Assembly (NCBI RefSeq): GCF_002215035.1
Contig: NZ_NKFP01000006.1
Coordinates: forward strand, 3,439,080-3,503,079
From: Leptolyngbya ohadii IS1
GTDB taxonomy: Bacteria > Cyanobacteriota > Cyanobacteriia > Elainellales > Elainellaceae
DNA length: 64,000 bases
Direction of reading: 5' to 3'
Shown here: one piece after another, positions 27,697-38,356 of the stretch
How positions within the stretch are numbered: the stretch's first letter is position 1
Layout: the number at the start of each line of letters is the position of its first letter
Notes under the pieces: generated by a model
The model's input: only the letters and a program-made list of their open reading frames with translations
The model's database searches: none
Told to the model about the DNA's origin: nothing
Translations under genes and position numbers: made by a program

Positions 27697-28560
27697 ATGG
27701 GTATTCGTAGCTATCGACCTTATACGCCCGGCACACGCCAGCGAGTCGTCGTTGATTTCGCTGAAATTACAAAGTCTGAGCCGGAAAAATCGCTAACGAC
27801 ATCCGTCCATCGGAAAAAGGGACGTAACAACCGGGGCGTCATCACGACGCGTCACCGGGGCGGCGGACACAAGAAGCTCTACCGCATCATTGATTTCTAC
27901 CGCAACAAGCACAACATTCCTGCGAAAGTAGCGGCGATCGAGTATGACCCTAACCGGAATGCTCGGATTGCGCTCCTCTACTATCAGGACGGCGAGAAGC
28001 GTTACATTCTCCACCCGGCAAACCTTCAGGTCGGCGCAACGGTGCTTTCGGGTCCCGATGCTCCCTTTGAAATCGGAAATGCCCTGCCGCTGGGCAATAT
28101 GCCCCTAGGTACTACGGTTCACAACGTCGAGCTAACCCCCGGTAAGGGTGGTCAAATCGTGCGGGCGGCTGGAACCGGGGCACAGGTAGTTGCTAAGGAA
28201 GGCAACTATGTCACCCTGCGTCTGCCTTCGACGGAAGTTCGACTGGTGCGCCGCGAGTGCTACGCCACGATCGGACAGGTGGGCAACGCGGAAGCGAGAA
28301 ACGTCAGCCTGGGTAAAGCGGGTCGGACGCGCTGGAAAGGACGCAGACCGGAAGTGCGAGGCAGCGTGATGAACCCTGTGGATCACCCGCATGGTGGCGG
28401 TGAGGGTCGGGCACCGATCGGTCGCTCCGGTCCTGTGACTCCGTGGGGTAAGCCTGCGCTGGGTGCCAAGACTCGCAAGAAGAAGAAGCTGAGCAATTCG
28501 CTGATTGTCCGTCGTCGTCGTCGTACCTCGAAGCGGGGTCGGGGCGGACGGGAATCCTAA
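27697..28560 (+). CDS. rplB: Ribosomal protein L2
   Basis: The protein has 287 residues and contains the conserved [13 protein letters not shown] near the C-terminus, essential for peptidyl transferase assembly, followed by a very basic tail. It follows rplW after 15 bases. Confidence 0.98.
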   Translation: MGIRSYRPYTPGTRQRVVVDFAEITKSEPEKSLTTSVHRKKGRNNRGVITTRHRGGGHKKLYRIIDFYRNKHNIPAKVAAIEYDPNRNARIALLYYQDGEKRYILHPANLQVGATVLSGPDAPFEIGNALPLGNMPLGTTVHNVELTPGKGGQIVRAAGTGAQVVAKEGNYVTLRLPSTEVRLVRRECYATIGQVGNAEARNVSLGKAGRTRWKGRRPEVRGSVMNPVDHPHGGGEGRAPIGRSGPVTPWGKPALGAKTRKKKKLSNSLIVRRRRRTSKRGRGGRES

Positions 28561-28654
28561 TCTGCGGCTGCGTTCGGTCATTTACATACAAATCGCTGAA
28601 CGCAGTCTCGCTCTTTTATTCCGTCTAACTTCATCACAAGGTTAATTACTAGCC

Positions 28655-28933
28655 ATGTCTCGCTCGCTGAAAAAAGGTCCGTTTGTTGCAGACCATCTGC
28701 TCAAAAAAATTGAAAACCTCAACGCAAAGGGCGACAAGCAGGTGATCAAAACCTGGTCCCGCGCTTCGACCATCCTGCCTCAAATGATTGGACACACGAT
28801 CGCCGTTCACAACGGACGACAGCACGTTCCGGTCTATGTGACAGAGCAAATGGTCGGTCATAAGCTCGGTGAATTCGCGCCGACTCGCACCTTCCGGGGT
28901 CACGCTAAAAGCGATAAGAAAGCCCGTCGATAA
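28655..28933 (+). CDS. rpsS: Ribosomal protein S19
   Basis: The protein has 92 residues, begins [16 protein letters not shown] and contains [18 protein letters not shown] and [16 protein letters not shown], all typical of S19. It contacts S13 in the 30S head. It lies 94 bases after rplB. Confidence 0.98.
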   Translation: MSRSLKKGPFVADHLLKKIENLNAKGDKQVIKTWSRASTILPQMIGHTIAVHNGRQHVPVYVTEQMVGHKLGEFAPTRTFRGHAKSDKKARR

Positions 28934-29014
28934 ATCACATCGATAAGAGAGTTAATAGCCGCTCTAGTCGGTAATTCAACAAAACACTTATCGCTAGAAG
29001 CTAGGGAGAAAACG

Positions 29015-29377
29015 ATGCCAATCATTAGTCCTGAAGAAACGAAAGCCGTTGCCCGCTATATCCGGATGTCGCCTCACAAAGTGCGTCGTGTGCTGGATCA
29101 AATTCGGGGACGCTCCTACCGGGAAGCCCTGATCGTCCTGGAATTTATGCCCTATCGCGCCTGCGATCCCGTGCTGAAGGTGCTGCGCTCTGCGGTTGCT
29201 AACGCGGAACACAATAGCGGATACACCCCCGCTGACCTCGTAATCACTCAGGCATTTGCCGATCAGGGTCCGGTGCTGAAGCGATTCCGTCCTCGCGCTC
29301 AAGGGCGTGCCTATCAAATTCGCAAGCCGACCTGCCATATTACGATCGCTGTCGCTCCTGGCGATGTCGAGGAATAG
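29015..29377 (+). CDS. rplV: Ribosomal protein L22
   Basis: The protein has 120 residues, with [19 protein letters not shown] and the tunnel loop [25 protein letters not shown] lies about ten bases upstream of the ATG. Confidence 0.97.
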   Translation: MPIISPEETKAVARYIRMSPHKVRRVLDQIRGRSYREALIVLEFMPYRACDPVLKVLRSAVANAEHNSGYTPADLVITQAFADQGPVLKRFRPRAQGRAYQIRKPTCHITIAVAPGDVEE

Positions 29378-29424
29378 GGTTCGGAATCTGTCATTAATTA
29401 ATCTGACTATTACGAGGACAAACC

Positions 29425-30180
29425 GTGGGACAGAAAATTCATCCAGTTGGCTTCCGTCTCGGCATTACCCAGGAGCATAAGTCTCGCTGGTTTGCTGATG
29501 CGAGCCGCTATCCGAAACTGCTCCAGGAAGATCACACGATCCGCAACTTCCTGGAAAAGAATCCAATGAAGCTCAAGAGCCTTGAAAGCCCCGGCATCTC
29601 CATGATCCGGATCGAGCGCAAGGCAGACCAGATCGACCTCGAAATCCATACCTCTCGTCCCGGCGTGGTCGTGGGTCGCGGTGGACAGGGCATCGAGGAG
29701 CTGCGAACCAACCTGCAAAAGGCACTGGGCGATCCCAACCGCCAGATTCGCATCAACGTCGTGGAAGTGGCTCGCGTTGACGCCGATGCTGCCCTGATCG
29801 CAGAAAACGTAGCGCAGCAGCTAGAGCGTCGAGTTTCCTTCCGTCGCGTCGTGCGTCAGGCAATCCAGCGGGCGCAGCGTGCCGGAATCGAGGGCATCAA
29901 AATCCAGGTCAGTGGTCGTCTGAACGGCGCTGAAATTGCCCGGACGGAGTACACCCGCGAAGGAAAAGTGCCGCTTCACACCCTGCGGGCGGATATCGAC
30001 TTCGCCTACAAGACGGCTCAAACCATCTACGGCATCCTGGGCATCAAAGTCTGGGTATTCAAAGGTGAGATCATTCCTGGACAAGAGGAAGTCGCTCCCG
30101 CAGCCGCTCCTGCAAACCAGCCCCGTCGTCGTCAGCCGCGTCGTCGCCAGCAGTTCGAGGATCGATCGAACGACGAATAG
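29425..30180 (+). CDS. rpsC: Ribosomal protein S3
   Basis: The protein has 251 residues from a GTG start ([14 protein letters not shown]). The KH domain includes [17 protein letters not shown], and the C-terminal domain has [12 protein letters not shown]. The tail is rich in Ala, Pro and Arg and somewhat longer than in E. coli, as is common in cyanobacteria. S3 guards the mRNA entry channel. Confidence 0.97.
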   Translation: MGQKIHPVGFRLGITQEHKSRWFADASRYPKLLQEDHTIRNFLEKNPMKLKSLESPGISMIRIERKADQIDLEIHTSRPGVVVGRGGQGIEELRTNLQKALGDPNRQIRINVVEVARVDADAALIAENVAQQLERRVSFRRVVRQAIQRAQRAGIEGIKIQVSGRLNGAEIARTEYTREGKVPLHTLRADIDFAYKTAQTIYGILGIKVWVFKGEIIPGQEEVAPAAAPANQPRRRQPRRRQQFEDRSNDE

Positions 30181-30223
30181 GCATCAGTCTGATTAGCACG
30201 CTTACTGAGCAAAGGTACTCAAG

Positions 30224-30643
30224 ATGTTAAGTCCTAGAAGAACTAAATTCCGGAAGCAGCAGCGCGGACGGATGCGAGGGTTAGCCACTTCGGGCAATGC
30301 AATCAATTTTGGCGATTTCGCTCTGCAAGCTCTCGAACCGACCTGGATCACCTCCCGTCAAATCGAGGCAAGCCGACGCGCCATGACCCGCTACATCCGC
30401 CGGGGTGGAAAAATCTGGATTCGGATTTTCCCCGATAAGCCCGTGACGATGCGCCCCGCAGAAACCCGGATGGGTTCCGGTAAAGGAAACCCCGAATACT
30501 GGGTAGCGGTGGTGAAGCCCGGCCGAATCCTGTTTGAGATTGCAGGCGTTCCCGAAGCCACTGCCCGCGAAGCGATGCGTCTGGCATCCTTCAAGCTGCC
30601 GATTAAAACGAAGTTCATCACGCGCCAAGCGGAGGAGTCGTAA
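30224..30643 (+). CDS. rplP: Ribosomal protein L16
   Basis: The protein has 139 residues and begins [19 protein letters not shown]. It contains the [22 protein letters not shown] loop ([13 protein letters not shown]), which approaches the A-site tRNA. It lies three bases before rpmC. Confidence 0.98.
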   Translation: MLSPRRTKFRKQQRGRMRGLATSGNAINFGDFALQALEPTWITSRQIEASRRAMTRYIRRGGKIWIRIFPDKPVTMRPAETRMGSGKGNPEYWVAVVKPGRILFEIAGVPEATAREAMRLASFKLPIKTKFITRQAEES

Positions 30644-30646
30644 ATT

Positions 30647-30880
30647 ATGGCTCTGCCTAAAATCGACGAAGTTAGAGAATTGGGCGATCAGGATATTTCT
30701 GATCAGATCGCCTCTGTGAAAAAAGAACTGTTCCAGTTGCGCTTCCAAAAAGCAACCCGTCGTCTGGAAAAGCCGCATCAGTTCAAGCATCTGCGTCATC
30801 GCTTAGCGCAACTGATGACGGTGGAGCACGAACGGAAACTTGCAGCAGCGCAGTCTACCCCTGCAAGCGAGGAGAAATAG
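30647..30880 (+). CDS. rpmC: Ribosomal protein L29
   Basis: The protein has 77 residues and is mostly a helical hairpin ([20 protein letters not shown]). L29 lies near the tunnel exit beside L23. It sits between rplP and rpsQ with 3-base spacers on both sides, implying tight coupling. Confidence 0.96.
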   Translation: MALPKIDEVRELGDQDISDQIASVKKELFQLRFQKATRRLEKPHQFKHLRHRLAQLMTVEHERKLAAAQSTPASEEK

Positions 30881-30883
30881 GTC

Positions 30884-31135
30884 ATGGCGGTGAAAGAGAG
30901 AGTTGGTCTGGTCGTTAGCGACAAAATGGATAAGACCGTCGTGGTCGCGGTGGAAAACCGATCGCCCCACCCGAAGTACAAGAAGATCATGGTTCGCACC
31001 AAGCGATTCAAGGTACACGACGAAGAAAACAAGTGCAAAGTCGGCGATCGCGTCCGCATTCAGGAAACCCGCCCGTTGAGCCGCACCAAACGCTGGACGG
31101 TCGTTGATATCCTCGGTGGCACGACTGGCGCGTAA
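30884..31135 (+). CDS. rpsQ: Ribosomal protein S17
   Basis: The protein has 83 residues of the OB-fold S17 family, with [18 protein letters not shown] and [21 protein letters not shown]. It binds 16S rRNA early in assembly. Confidence 0.97.
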   Translation: MAVKERVGLVVSDKMDKTVVVAVENRSPHPKYKKIMVRTKRFKVHDEENKCKVGDRVRIQETRPLSRTKRWTVVDILGGTTGA

Positions 31136-31191
31136 TTCACCAGTGAACGATTCGTTAAATCGGATTATTTGAGGATAAAGAGGGACGAACA

Positions 31192-31557
31192 GTGATTCAG
31201 CAAGAAACATACCTGAATGTGGCGGACAACAGCGGCGCACGCAAGCTGATGTGTATCCGGGTTCTGGGCGGCAATCGTCGCTATGCCAATGTGGGTGACG
31301 TGATCATTGCCGTGGTGAAGGATGCCCTGCCGAATATGGCGGTGAAAAAGTCCGACGTAGTACGGGCAGTGGTGGTGAGAACGAAAAAGGGTCTGCGTCG
31401 CGACAGCGGCATGAGCATCCGGTTTGACGACAACGCTGCCGTGATCATCAACGCCGAAGGAAACCCCAGAGGAACCCGCGTCTTCGGTCCAGTTGCCCGC
31501 GAGCTGCGTGATAAGAACTTCACCAAGATTATTTCTCTGGCTCCGGAGGTGCTGTGA
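31192..31557 (+). CDS. rplN: Ribosomal protein L14
   Basis: The protein has 121 residues from a GTG start ([19 protein letters not shown]), ending with [19 protein letters not shown] as expected. Its TGA overlaps the rplX ATG by one base. Confidence 0.98.
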   Translation: MIQQETYLNVADNSGARKLMCIRVLGGNRRYANVGDVIIAVVKDALPNMAVKKSDVVRAVVVRTKKGLRRDSGMSIRFDDNAAVIINAEGNPRGTRVFGPVARELRDKNFTKIISLAPEVL

Positions 31558-31898
31558 TGAAGAAAGGAACGAAGGTACGCTACAAAATGCACGTCAAGAA
31601 GGGCGATACCGTCCAGGTGATCTCCGGTAAAGAGAAAGGCAAAGTAGGCGAAATCCTCAAGGCTTTTCCTGAAACCAGCAAGGTGATTGTCCAGGGCGTC
31701 AACGTCAAGACGAAGCACATCAAACCCCAACAGGAAGGCGAGTCGGGTCAGATTCAAACGATCGAGTTTCCGATTCATAGCTCGAACGTGATGCTCTACT
31801 CGAACAAGCAAAAGGTCGCTAGCCGCATCTGCTACACCGTTAACGCGGACGGCAAGAAAGTACGGATGCTGAAAAAGACTGGGGAAATCATTGACTAA
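31557..31898 (+). CDS. rplX: Ribosomal protein L24
   Basis: About 113 residues. The ATG at 31557 was chosen over the in-frame GTG at 31554 because GGAGG (31545-31549) is then seven bases away. The KOW motif is in [20 protein letters not shown]. It is the last gene before a 151-base gap, so the cluster may have an internal promoter after it. Confidence 0.96.
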   Translation: MKKGTKVRYKMHVKKGDTVQVISGKEKGKVGEILKAFPETSKVIVQGVNVKTKHIKPQQEGESGQIQTIEFPIHSSNVMLYSNKQKVASRICYTVNADGKKVRMLKKTGEIID

Positions 31899-32049
31899 CA
31901 AAACTGAATCGGGTATCTCGTCAGGCTAGATTTCTGGCTGCACTGGGCGGGCAAGATGCTCACCCCACAAGGCAAAAGACACAAGGTTTAAGTTGTCAGT
32001 CTAATAAAGTATCCCTGACCAAGACCAGGGAGTTTATGAGGATACCGAA
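31899..32049. repeat. Gap inside the ribosomal cluster with dispersed repeat and hairpin
   Basis: This 151-base gap between rplX and rplE carries GGGCGGGCAAGATGCTCACC and onward to 31971, a member of a dispersed repeat also seen at 54070-54096 and 59221-59243. It also carries the hairpin TCCCTG...CAGGGA at about 32009-32028, just before the rplE Shine-Dalgarno region. The hairpin could be a regulatory or termination-antitermination site. Confidence 0.7.
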
Positions 32050-32595
32050 ATGGCAAACAAATTCAAGGTACGTTACCAGGAAGAAGTCGTACCCAAGCTG
32101 ATGGAGCAGTTCAAATACACGAACATCCATCAGGTTCCGAAACTCGTTAAAGTTACCGTCAACCGGGGTTTAGGCGAAGCATCGTCGAACGCAAAAGCTC
32201 TGGAAGCATCGCTGAACGAAATCGCTGTGATCACCGGACAAAAGCCCGTTGTGACCCGCGCTACAAAAGCGATCGCAGGCTTCAAAATTCGGCAAGGAAT
32301 GCCCGTCGGCATGATGGTGACGCTGCGTTCCGACCGGATGTACTCCTTCCTCGATCGTCTGATCAATCTGGCACTGCCCAGAATTCGCGATTTCCGAGGC
32401 ATTAGTCCCAAGAGCTTTGACGGTCGCGGCAACTACACGCTGGGCGTGCGTGAGCAGCTTATCTTTCCAGAAATCGAGTACGACAACATCGACCAGATTC
32501 GAGGAATGGACATTTCCATTACCACGACTGCGATGACCGACGAGGAAGGTCGCGCCTTACTGAAGGAACTGGGAATGCCCTTCCGGGATATCTGA
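32050..32595 (+). CDS. rplE: Ribosomal protein L5
   Basis: The protein has 181 residues, with [37 protein letters not shown] and [20 protein letters not shown]5 binds 5S rRNA and contacts the 30S head. rpsN does not follow it, the normal situation in cyanobacteria. Confidence 0.98.
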   Translation: MANKFKVRYQEEVVPKLMEQFKYTNIHQVPKLVKVTVNRGLGEASSNAKALEASLNEIAVITGQKPVVTRATKAIAGFKIRQGMPVGMMVTLRSDRMYSFLDRLINLALPRIRDFRGISPKSFDGRGNYTLGVREQLIFPEIEYDNIDQIRGMDISITTTAMTDEEGRALLKELGMPFRDI

Positions 32596-32618
32596 GGCAA
32601 TTTCATCAAGAGGAAGCT

Positions 32619-33020
32619 ATGGCGGCGAACGATACCATTGCAGATATGCTGACGCGCATTCGGAATGCGACAATGGCGCGGCATCAAACAACAGAAGTTC
32701 CATCGACCAAAATGACGCGAAGCATTGCCGAAGTGCTGCGTTCGGAAGGATTCATCGCTGATTTCACCGAACGGGAAGAAGGCGTGAAGCGGATGCTGGT
32801 GATCTCCCTGAAATACAAGGGCAAGAACCGTCGTCCCATCATTAACACGCTGAAGCGGGTGAGCAAGCCCGGACTGCGCGTTTACTCAAACCGCAAGGAT
32901 CTGCCCCGTGTGTTAGGCGGCATCGGCATTGCGATCATCTCGACCTCCAGCGGTATCATGACCGATCGCGATGCGCGTCGGCAGGGCTTGGGTGGCGAAG
33001 TGCTTTGCTACATCTGGTAA
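32619..33020 (+). CDS. rpsH: Ribosomal protein S8
   Basis: The protein has 133 residues and begins [20 protein letters not shown], with the C-terminal [20 protein letters not shown] typical of S8. AAGAGGAAG precedes the ATG. S8 binds the central domain of 16S rRNA and is the translational repressor of the spc operon in E. coli; autoregulation here is not shown. Confidence 0.98.
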   Translation: MAANDTIADMLTRIRNATMARHQTTEVPSTKMTRSIAEVLRSEGFIADFTEREEGVKRMLVISLKYKGKNRRPIINTLKRVSKPGLRVYSNRKDLPRVLGGIGIAIISTSSGIMTDRDARRQGLGGEVLCYIW

Positions 33021-33072
33021 GGCAGTTATTCGATTACAAGATTACAAATTCTATTAATCAGGAGAAACTGTC

Positions 33073-33612
33073 ATGTCTCGAATTGGTAAACGCCCAATTA
33101 CCCTCCCGGCAAAGGTCGAAGTCTCGATCGACGGTCAGGAAGTGAAGGTAAAAGGTCCGAAGGGCGAACTGTCCCGCGTTTTGCCTGCGGAAGTTGAAGT
33201 GACCCAGGAAAACGGCGCGATTACAGTGGCGCGTCGGAATGATTCTCGTCCGGCTCGTCAGCGTCACGGACTGTCCCGCACCCTTGTCTCCAACATGGTG
33301 GAGGGCGTATCGCAGGGATTCACCAAGCGTCTCGAAATTCAGGGCGTGGGCTATCGTGCCCAGGTGCAGGGACGCAATCTGGTGTTGAGTGTTGGCTACA
33401 GTCACCCGGTACAGATTGAACCGCCGGAAGGCATTCAGCTTGCCGTGGAAAACAATACCAACGTCATCGTGACCGGAATTAACAAAGAAGACGTGGGCAA
33501 TACCGCCGCCAAAATCCGTGCGGTTCGTCCCCCGGAACCCTACAAGGGCAAGGGTATTCGCTATGCAGGCGAAGCCGTCAGACGTAAGGCAGGAAAGGCA
33601 GGTAAGAAGTAA
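33073..33612 (+). CDS. rplF: Ribosomal protein L6
   Basis: The protein has 179 residues and begins [19 protein letters not shown]. The C-terminal [22 protein letters not shown] is diagnostic. Its TAA overlaps the rplR ATG by one base. An 8-bp tandem duplication (GATTACAA twice, about 33034-33049) lies in the spacer upstream. Confidence 0.97.
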   Translation: MSRIGKRPITLPAKVEVSIDGQEVKVKGPKGELSRVLPAEVEVTQENGAITVARRNDSRPARQRHGLSRTLVSNMVEGVSQGFTKRLEIQGVGYRAQVQGRNLVLSVGYSHPVQIEPPEGIQLAVENNTNVIVTGINKEDVGNTAAKIRAVRPPEPYKGKGIRYAGEAVRRKAGKAGKK

Positions 33613-33974
33613 TGAAACTCACTCGCAAAGAATCTGTTCGTCGTCGCCATCGTCGTGTCCGCCGCAAAGTGGTTGGCACTACGGAGCGTCCCAGGCTGGC
33701 GGTATTCCGATCGAATCAGCACATTTATGTTCAGCTCATCGACGATAGCCGTCACCATACTGTGGCTGCGGCTTCTACCCTCGAAGCGGATTTGCGCTCT
33801 GAGCTGGAAGTTCGCTCGAACTGTGATGCTGCCGTCCGCGTCGGACAACTGATTGCAGAACGGGCAAAGGCACAGGGCATCGAGCAGGTGGTATTCGATC
33901 GCGGCGGTAACCTCTACCACGGTCGCGTCAAAGCTCTGGCAGATGCGGCACGGGAAGGCGGACTGAACTTCTAG
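33612..33974 (+). CDS. rplR: Ribosomal protein L18
   Basis: The protein has 120 residues, with a very basic N-terminus ([18 protein letters not shown]) followed by [20 protein letters not shown] and the ending [11 protein letters not shown]. It binds 5S rRNA. Its start overlaps the rplF stop (TAATG). Confidence 0.97.
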   Translation: MKLTRKESVRRRHRRVRRKVVGTTERPRLAVFRSNQHIYVQLIDDSRHHTVAAASTLEADLRSELEVRSNCDAAVRVGQLIAERAKAQGIEQVVFDRGGNLYHGRVKALADAAREGGLNF

Positions 33975-34025
33975 TTCACGCGCTTTAAAACTGTTAAAAG
34001 CAAAGGTTAGAAGGAAAGGCATATC

Positions 34026-34547
34026 ATGGCGAATCGTCGCAAGAATACTCGCACAAAAGAGAAAGAGACTGATTGGCAGGAGCGCGTGGTTCAAATCCGT
34101 CGTGTGACCAAAGTGGTGAAGGGCGGTAAAAAACTCAGCTTCCGGGCGATCGTCGTGGTCGGTAACGAACGCGGTCAGGTTGGTGTGGGCGTGGGCAAAG
34201 CCAGCGATGTAATCGGTGCAGTGAAGAAGGGCGTGGCAGACGGCAAGAAGCACCTCGTTGAAGTGCCGCTGACTAAAGCAAACTCTATTCCTCACCCGGT
34301 CAACGGTAGCGGTGGCGGTGCAAAAGTAATGATGCGTCCGGCAGCTCCCGGTACGGGGGTAATTGCTGGGGGTGCGGTGCGAACCGTGCTGGAACTGGCA
34401 GGCGTAAAGAACATCCTGGCAAAGCAACTTGGCTCTGGCAACCCGCTGAACAACGCAAGAGCAGCAACCAATGCGCTGTCCTCACTTCGCACGTTTGCGG
34501 ATGTGGCAGAGGAGCGTGGCGTTCCGGTTGAGAATCTGTACGGTTAG
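34026..34547 (+). CDS. rpsE: Ribosomal protein S5
   Basis: The protein has 173 residues, with [40 protein letters not shown] and [17 protein letters not shown]5 takes part in decoding accuracy. rpmD (L30) does not follow, as is usual for cyanobacteria. The spacer before rplO is made of CACTAGTTTTT repeats. Confidence 0.97.
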   Translation: MANRRKNTRTKEKETDWQERVVQIRRVTKVVKGGKKLSFRAIVVVGNERGQVGVGVGKASDVIGAVKKGVADGKKHLVEVPLTKANSIPHPVNGSGGGAKVMMRPAAPGTGVIAGGAVRTVLELAGVKNILAKQLGSGNPLNNARAATNALSSLRTFADVAEERGVPVENLYG

Positions 34548-34556
34548 GATCTTTCC

Positions 34557-34586
34557 CACTAGTTTTTCACTAGATTTTTCACTATG
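34557..34586. repeat. 11-12-bp repeats running into the rplO start codon
   Basis: CACTAGTTTTT (34557-34567), CACTAGATTTTT (34568-34579) and CACTATG (34580-34586) are consecutive. The rplO start ATG (34584) lies in the third, partial unit, and no Shine-Dalgarno sequence is present. Confidence 0.85.
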
Positions 34587-35030
34587 AGACTACAAGACGC
34601 TGTTCCCCAACCGGGGTCACAAAAACGCCGTCGTCGCGTCGGTCGCGGTATCGCTGCTGGACAAGGCGCGAGCTGCGGCTTCGGGATGCGGGGTCAAAAG
34701 TCCCGTTCTGGTCGTCCGACCCGTCCTGGATTTGAGGGTGGACAAATGCCCCTCTACCGCCGGATTCCCAAGCTGAAGGGCTTCGAGCGGGTTAACGTGA
34801 AGCAGTACACCATTATCAACGTGGGTGCCCTATCTGAACTGGCTGCCAATACGGAAGTCACTCTGTCTTCGCTGATGGATGCAGGCATTATCACCACCGA
34901 TGATGGTCCGCTCAAGGTGCTGGGCGACGGTGAAGTTTCTGCGGCGCTGACCGTTCGTGCGGCTGCGTTTACCGCTTCTGCCCGTCAAAAGATCGAGGCG
35001 GCTGGCGGAACCTGCGAAGTATTGGACTAA
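34584..35030 (+). CDS. rplO: Ribosomal protein L15
   Basis: The protein has 148 residues. The Gly/Arg-rich N-terminal extension ([20 protein letters not shown]) threads into 23S rRNA, and the globular part follows, ending [16 protein letters not shown]. The start codon is unusual in lying at the edge of a short tandem repeat without a ribosome binding site. Confidence 0.97.
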   Translation: MRLQDAVPQPGSQKRRRRVGRGIAAGQGASCGFGMRGQKSRSGRPTRPGFEGGQMPLYRRIPKLKGFERVNVKQYTIINVGALSELAANTEVTLSSLMDAGIITTDDGPLKVLGDGEVSAALTVRAAAFTASARQKIEAAGGTCEVLD

Positions 35031-35196
35031 GACCGATCCTTGTATTTGGAATGTCTGTCGCTTGACCTGAGTGAGTTTCCTGGTGTTGTTCTGATGCGAT
35101 CGGAACATCTACACTAGGAAATAGCTCTGAAACCGCATTGCTATCGCTTCGATCGGCAGTGCAGCGTACCTGACCCAATTCAGCAGAGGATTCTAA

Positions 35197-36507
35197 ATGG
35201 TCGTTAGTCGAGATAAAACTCCAACCGCTCAAGAAACATTTGCCCAAATGGCACAGGCAGCCGGTCTTAGAGGTCGGTTGCTTCTCACTGTTGGGATGCT
35301 GATTCTGATCCGCTTGGGAATCTATATTCCGATTCCGGGGATTGATCGCGTCGCATTCCAGCAGGGACTCCAGGGAACTGGATTGGGCAACTTAGTGGGC
35401 ATTCTGGACGTCCTGGCGGGCGGCGGTATCTTCACCGTTGGTCTGTTCGCGCTGGGAATCCTGCCCTATATTAATGCCTCCATTATTATTCAGCTTTTGA
35501 CTGCCGCCGTTCCGAGCCTCGAAGATCTCCAGAAGAACGAAGGGGAAGCCGGGCGACGCAAAATTTCTCAGATTACCCGATATGTAGCGCTGGGCTGGGC
35601 AATTTTCCAGAGCATCGGGATTTCGATCCTGCTCAGCCGCTATGCCCTGAATCCGGGACCACTGTTCATTTTCCAAACGGTGCTAGCTCTGGTGGCAGGC
35701 TCGATGTTTGTGATGTGGGTAGGCGAACTAATCACGGAGCGTGGCATTGGCAACGGAGCTTCGCTGCTTATTTTCGTGAGTATCGTTTCCTCCCTGCCTC
35801 GATCTCTCGGACAGACAATCGACCTGGCTCAGAGTGGCGATCGCAGTTTGGTGGGGGGCGTGATTATCCTGCTGCTAGTCTTCCTGGCAATGATCGTCGG
35901 GATTGTCTTTGTGCAGGAGGGGACTCGCCGAATTCCAATTATTTCTGCCCGTCGTCAGGTAGGTCGTCGGATGTACCTGGAAAAGAGCAGCTATCTGCCG
36001 CTTCGCCTTAACCAGGGCGGCGTGATGCCGATCATTTTTGCCTACATGGTGCTGTTCCTGCCTGCCTCGCTGGTGAACTTCTTCCCGAATAACCAGGTGC
36101 TGATTCAGGCGGTTCGCTACCTAAGTCCGGGGCACTGGCTGAACGTTCTGCTTTATCTAGTTCTGATTCTGTTCTTCAGCTACTTCTATGCGTCTCTGAT
36201 CGTGAATCCGGTGGAGATGTCGCAGAACTTGAAGAAGATGGGTGCAAGCATTCCGGGAATTCGTCCGGGTAAGGCAACCAGTGACTACATCGAAAAGGTG
36301 CTGAATCGGCTAACCTTCCTGGGTGCGATCTTCCTGGGTCTGGTGGCGATTATTCCCACCGCCGTCGAAGGCGCAACGCAGGTGAGAACCTTCCAGGGTT
36401 TGGGCGCGACCTCGCTGCTGATTCTGGTGGGTGTAGCGATCGACACCGCGAAGCAGATTCAAACCTATGTCATTTCCCAACGCTATGAAGGAATGGTGAA
36501 ACAGTAG
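35197..36507 (+). CDS. secY: Preprotein translocase subunit SecY
   Basis: The protein has 436 residues and ten membrane segments. It shows [12 protein letters not shown] at helix 1, the plug region [20 protein letters not shown], and the cytoplasmic loops with [15 protein letters not shown] and [12 protein letters not shown]. It forms the protein-conducting channel of the plasma and thylakoid membranes. The 166-base gap upstream may hold an internal promoter. The stop overlaps the adk GTG by one base. Confidence 0.98.
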   Translation: MVVSRDKTPTAQETFAQMAQAAGLRGRLLLTVGMLILIRLGIYIPIPGIDRVAFQQGLQGTGLGNLVGILDVLAGGGIFTVGLFALGILPYINASIIIQLLTAAVPSLEDLQKNEGEAGRRKISQITRYVALGWAIFQSIGISILLSRYALNPGPLFIFQTVLALVAGSMFVMWVGELITERGIGNGASLLIFVSIVSSLPRSLGQTIDLAQSGDRSLVGGVIILLLVFLAMIVGIVFVQEGTRRIPIISARRQVGRRMYLEKSSYLPLRLNQGGVMPIIFAYMVLFLPASLVNFFPNNQVLIQAVRYLSPGHWLNVLLYLVLILFFSYFYASLIVNPVEMSQNLKKMGASIPGIRPGKATSDYIEKVLNRLTFLGAIFLGLVAIIPTAVEGATQVRTFQGLGATSLLILVGVAIDTAKQIQTYVISQRYEGMVKQ

Positions 36508-37061
36508 TGGCTCGATTGATCTTTTTAGGACCTCCTGGCGCAGGTAAGGGTACGCAGGCACAGGTATTGGCACAGCACTTCGGCATTCCCCATATTTCCA
36601 CCGGAGATATTTTGCGGAGTGCCGTGGCGCAGCAGACGGAGTTAGGGCGAAAGGCGCAGTCCTATATGGATCAGGGCGAACTGGTTCCCGATCAGCTCAT
36701 TATCGATCTGGTACGGGAACGGCTCCAGGAAGATGATGTCACTCCTGGTTGGATTCTCGATGGGTTTCCCCGCACGGTCGCTCAGGCAGCATTTCTGGAT
36801 GAGCTGCTGAAGGAGATTCATCAGTCCTACGATTACGTGGTGAACTTCGACGTTCCTGACGATATTCTGATTGTTCGTCTGCTCAACCGGGGACGGAAGG
36901 ACGACACCGAAGAGGTGGTGAAGAATCGTCTGGAGGTCTACCGCAAGCAAACTGCACCGCTGATTAATTTCTATCAGGAGCGAAATCAGCTCGTTTCTGT
37001 GGATGGCGATCGATCGGTTGAGGATGTAACAACTCACCTGGGGCAGTTAATCAAAGCATAA
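36507..37061 (+). CDS. adk: Adenylate kinase
   Basis: A 184-residue enzyme of the short type, from a GTG start overlapping the secY stop. It has the P-loop [36 protein letters not shown] and a short lid with [13 protein letters not shown]. It converts AMP and ATP to two ADP. It is the last gene of the ribosomal cluster here; infA, rpsM, rpsK and rpoA, which usually follow in cyanobacteria, are missing. A terminator-like hairpin lies about 40 bases downstream. Confidence 0.97.
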   Translation: MARLIFLGPPGAGKGTQAQVLAQHFGIPHISTGDILRSAVAQQTELGRKAQSYMDQGELVPDQLIIDLVRERLQEDDVTPGWILDGFPRTVAQAAFLDELLKEIHQSYDYVVNFDVPDDILIVRLLNRGRKDDTEEVVKNRLEVYRKQTAPLINFYQERNQLVSVDGDRSVEDVTTHLGQLIKA

Positions 37062-37098
37062 TTCACGCCTTTGCTGAAAAGCTGCTGAAAAAATAGTT

Positions 37099-37141
37099 GG
37101 GCTGTGCTGTCTCGAAAGGGAACTGTGCAGCCCTTCTTGCT
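37099..37141 (+). terminator. Probable terminator of the ribosomal protein cluster
   Basis: GGGCTGTGC (37099-37107) pairs with GTGCAGCCC (37125-37133), including two G-T pairs, and is followed by TTCTTGCTTT. It fits the end of the rplC-adk transcription unit. Confidence 0.6.
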
Positions 37142-37207
37142 TTATCGAGTTATGGGCAGTTATGGGCGATTGACCATCGTTCCAGAAGTTGAAGCATCGT
37201 CGAAGTT

Positions 37208-37281
37208 CAACCCTTCCCGCTCTCCCGTTCCCTGCTCCCCTGCTTTCCCGCTCATCCACCCGTCCCCCCCACCCCCTATCA
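37208..37281. repeat. Pyrimidine-rich simple repeat upstream of the Tab2-like gene
   Basis: A run of CTCCCGTTCCCTGCTCCCC-type units ending with a C-tract, 36 bases before the Tab2-like ATG. Similar tracts, in either orientation, lie at 4270-4352, 4506-4570, 12322-12350, 42508-42563 and 45514-45563. Confidence 0.75.
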
Positions 37282-37316
37282 TAGAAATCACTGCTTCACC
37301 CATCATCGAACAAACA

Positions 37317-38180
37317 ATGACCACCGTTTGGGAGCTAGATTTCTACTCACGCCCCGTTCTAGACGAGAACAATAAAAAACTCTGGGAAGTGCTGATCTGC
37401 GAAACGCCGATGGACATCCAGCGCGACACGGAAACCCTGTTTCGCTACGCCGAGTTTTGCCCCAACTCCCAGGTGAACTCCGTCTGGCTGCGGGAGGCGA
37501 TCGATCGGGCGATTGAAAAAGCCCCGGAACGTCCGGATAAAATTCGCTTTTTTCGGCGACAGATGAGCAATATGATCACCAAAGCCTGCGAAGAGGCAGG
37601 AGTTCCGGCTTACTCCAGTCGGCGGACGCTGGTTTTACCCCGCTGGCTTGAGGAGCGGATGCAGGACTACTACCCGACGCTGCCCAACTTCCAGGCGAGC
37701 AATAATCCTTCGGTTGCCATGCCTGCGGCTCAGCCCCAGCCTTTACCGGACGCCCTGGTGGGCGATCGCTGGGCGTTTGTCAGCCTGGAGGCGGGTGCTT
37801 TCCTGGAAATGCCAGAGTGGGAAATTGGCTTTAGCGAATCCTTTCCGCTGAGTTTGTTTGGCGTTGCGCCGGATACAGCGATTCCCGGACTGATTATCTA
37901 CTCCTCTCGTGCATTGCCCCTCGCTGCCTGGATGTCTGGCTTAGAGCTTGCCTTTGTGCGGTATCAGAGCGAATCTCCGGCTCAGCTCTTGCTGGAAACG
38001 GGCGGCTTAGAGTCCTGGATTCTGGCTCCCCTGCCCAAACCGGCTCTACAGGCAGAAGCAAAGGAATTTGAAGCGGCAAAACAGGACGCGAACGGCGTGC
38101 ATTTTATTGCGGTACAGTCGCCTACCCAGACGGATTCCTTTGCCGGATTCTGGCTCCTTCAGGAAGTGAAGCTAGCCTAA
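37317..38180 (+). CDS. Tab2/Atab2-like RNA-binding protein
   Basis: About 287 residues from the ATG at 37317 (MTTVWELDFYSRPVLDENN). The frame is open to 37104 but that part is low-complexity DNA. The N-terminal WELDFYSRP and KLWEVLICE, the middle RFFRRQMSNMITKACEEAG with RRTLVLPRWLEERM, and the C-terminal GLESWILAPL match the Tab2/Atab2 family. In algae and plants Tab2 promotes translation of photosystem I and II mRNAs by binding RNA. A similar role in cyanobacteria is inference. It is transcribed alone after the ribosomal cluster. Confidence 0.9.
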   Translation: MTTVWELDFYSRPVLDENNKKLWEVLICETPMDIQRDTETLFRYAEFCPNSQVNSVWLREAIDRAIEKAPERPDKIRFFRRQMSNMITKACEEAGVPAYSSRRTLVLPRWLEERMQDYYPTLPNFQASNNPSVAMPAAQPQPLPDALVGDRWAFVSLEAGAFLEMPEWEIGFSESFPLSLFGVAPDTAIPGLIIYSSRALPLAAWMSGLELAFVRYQSESPAQLLLETGGLESWILAPLPKPALQAEAKEFEAAKQDANGVHFIAVQSPTQTDSFAGFWLLQEVKLA

Positions 38181-38356
38181 TGTCCCCCAATCCCGGAAGA
38201 TAGGGAAGAAGCAAGTGGTGCTGGGGAAAAGGATTTCAGAAACGAATTTGCGATGCAGAAACGCCCAGAATGTCTTTCAAAACGTTTCTGTGTCTCTCCT
38301 TTGTCTGACCTTCTAACAGTCTGACCTTTTAAAGAAGAAACGATAAGAAAAGAACT

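Noticed and set aside
31899-33072. Absence of rpsN and, further on, rpmD as a possible gene loss
   Set aside because: This is the usual cyanobacterial arrangement, not a peculiarity of this window.
34060-34110. GTTCAAATCC sequence similar to a tRNA T-loop
   Set aside because: It lies inside rpsE coding DNA and no cloverleaf can be formed around it.
33561-34427. 288-residue minus-strand ORF
   Set aside because: Antisense shadow of rplF, rplR and rpsE; rich in His and Cys from reversed basic codons.
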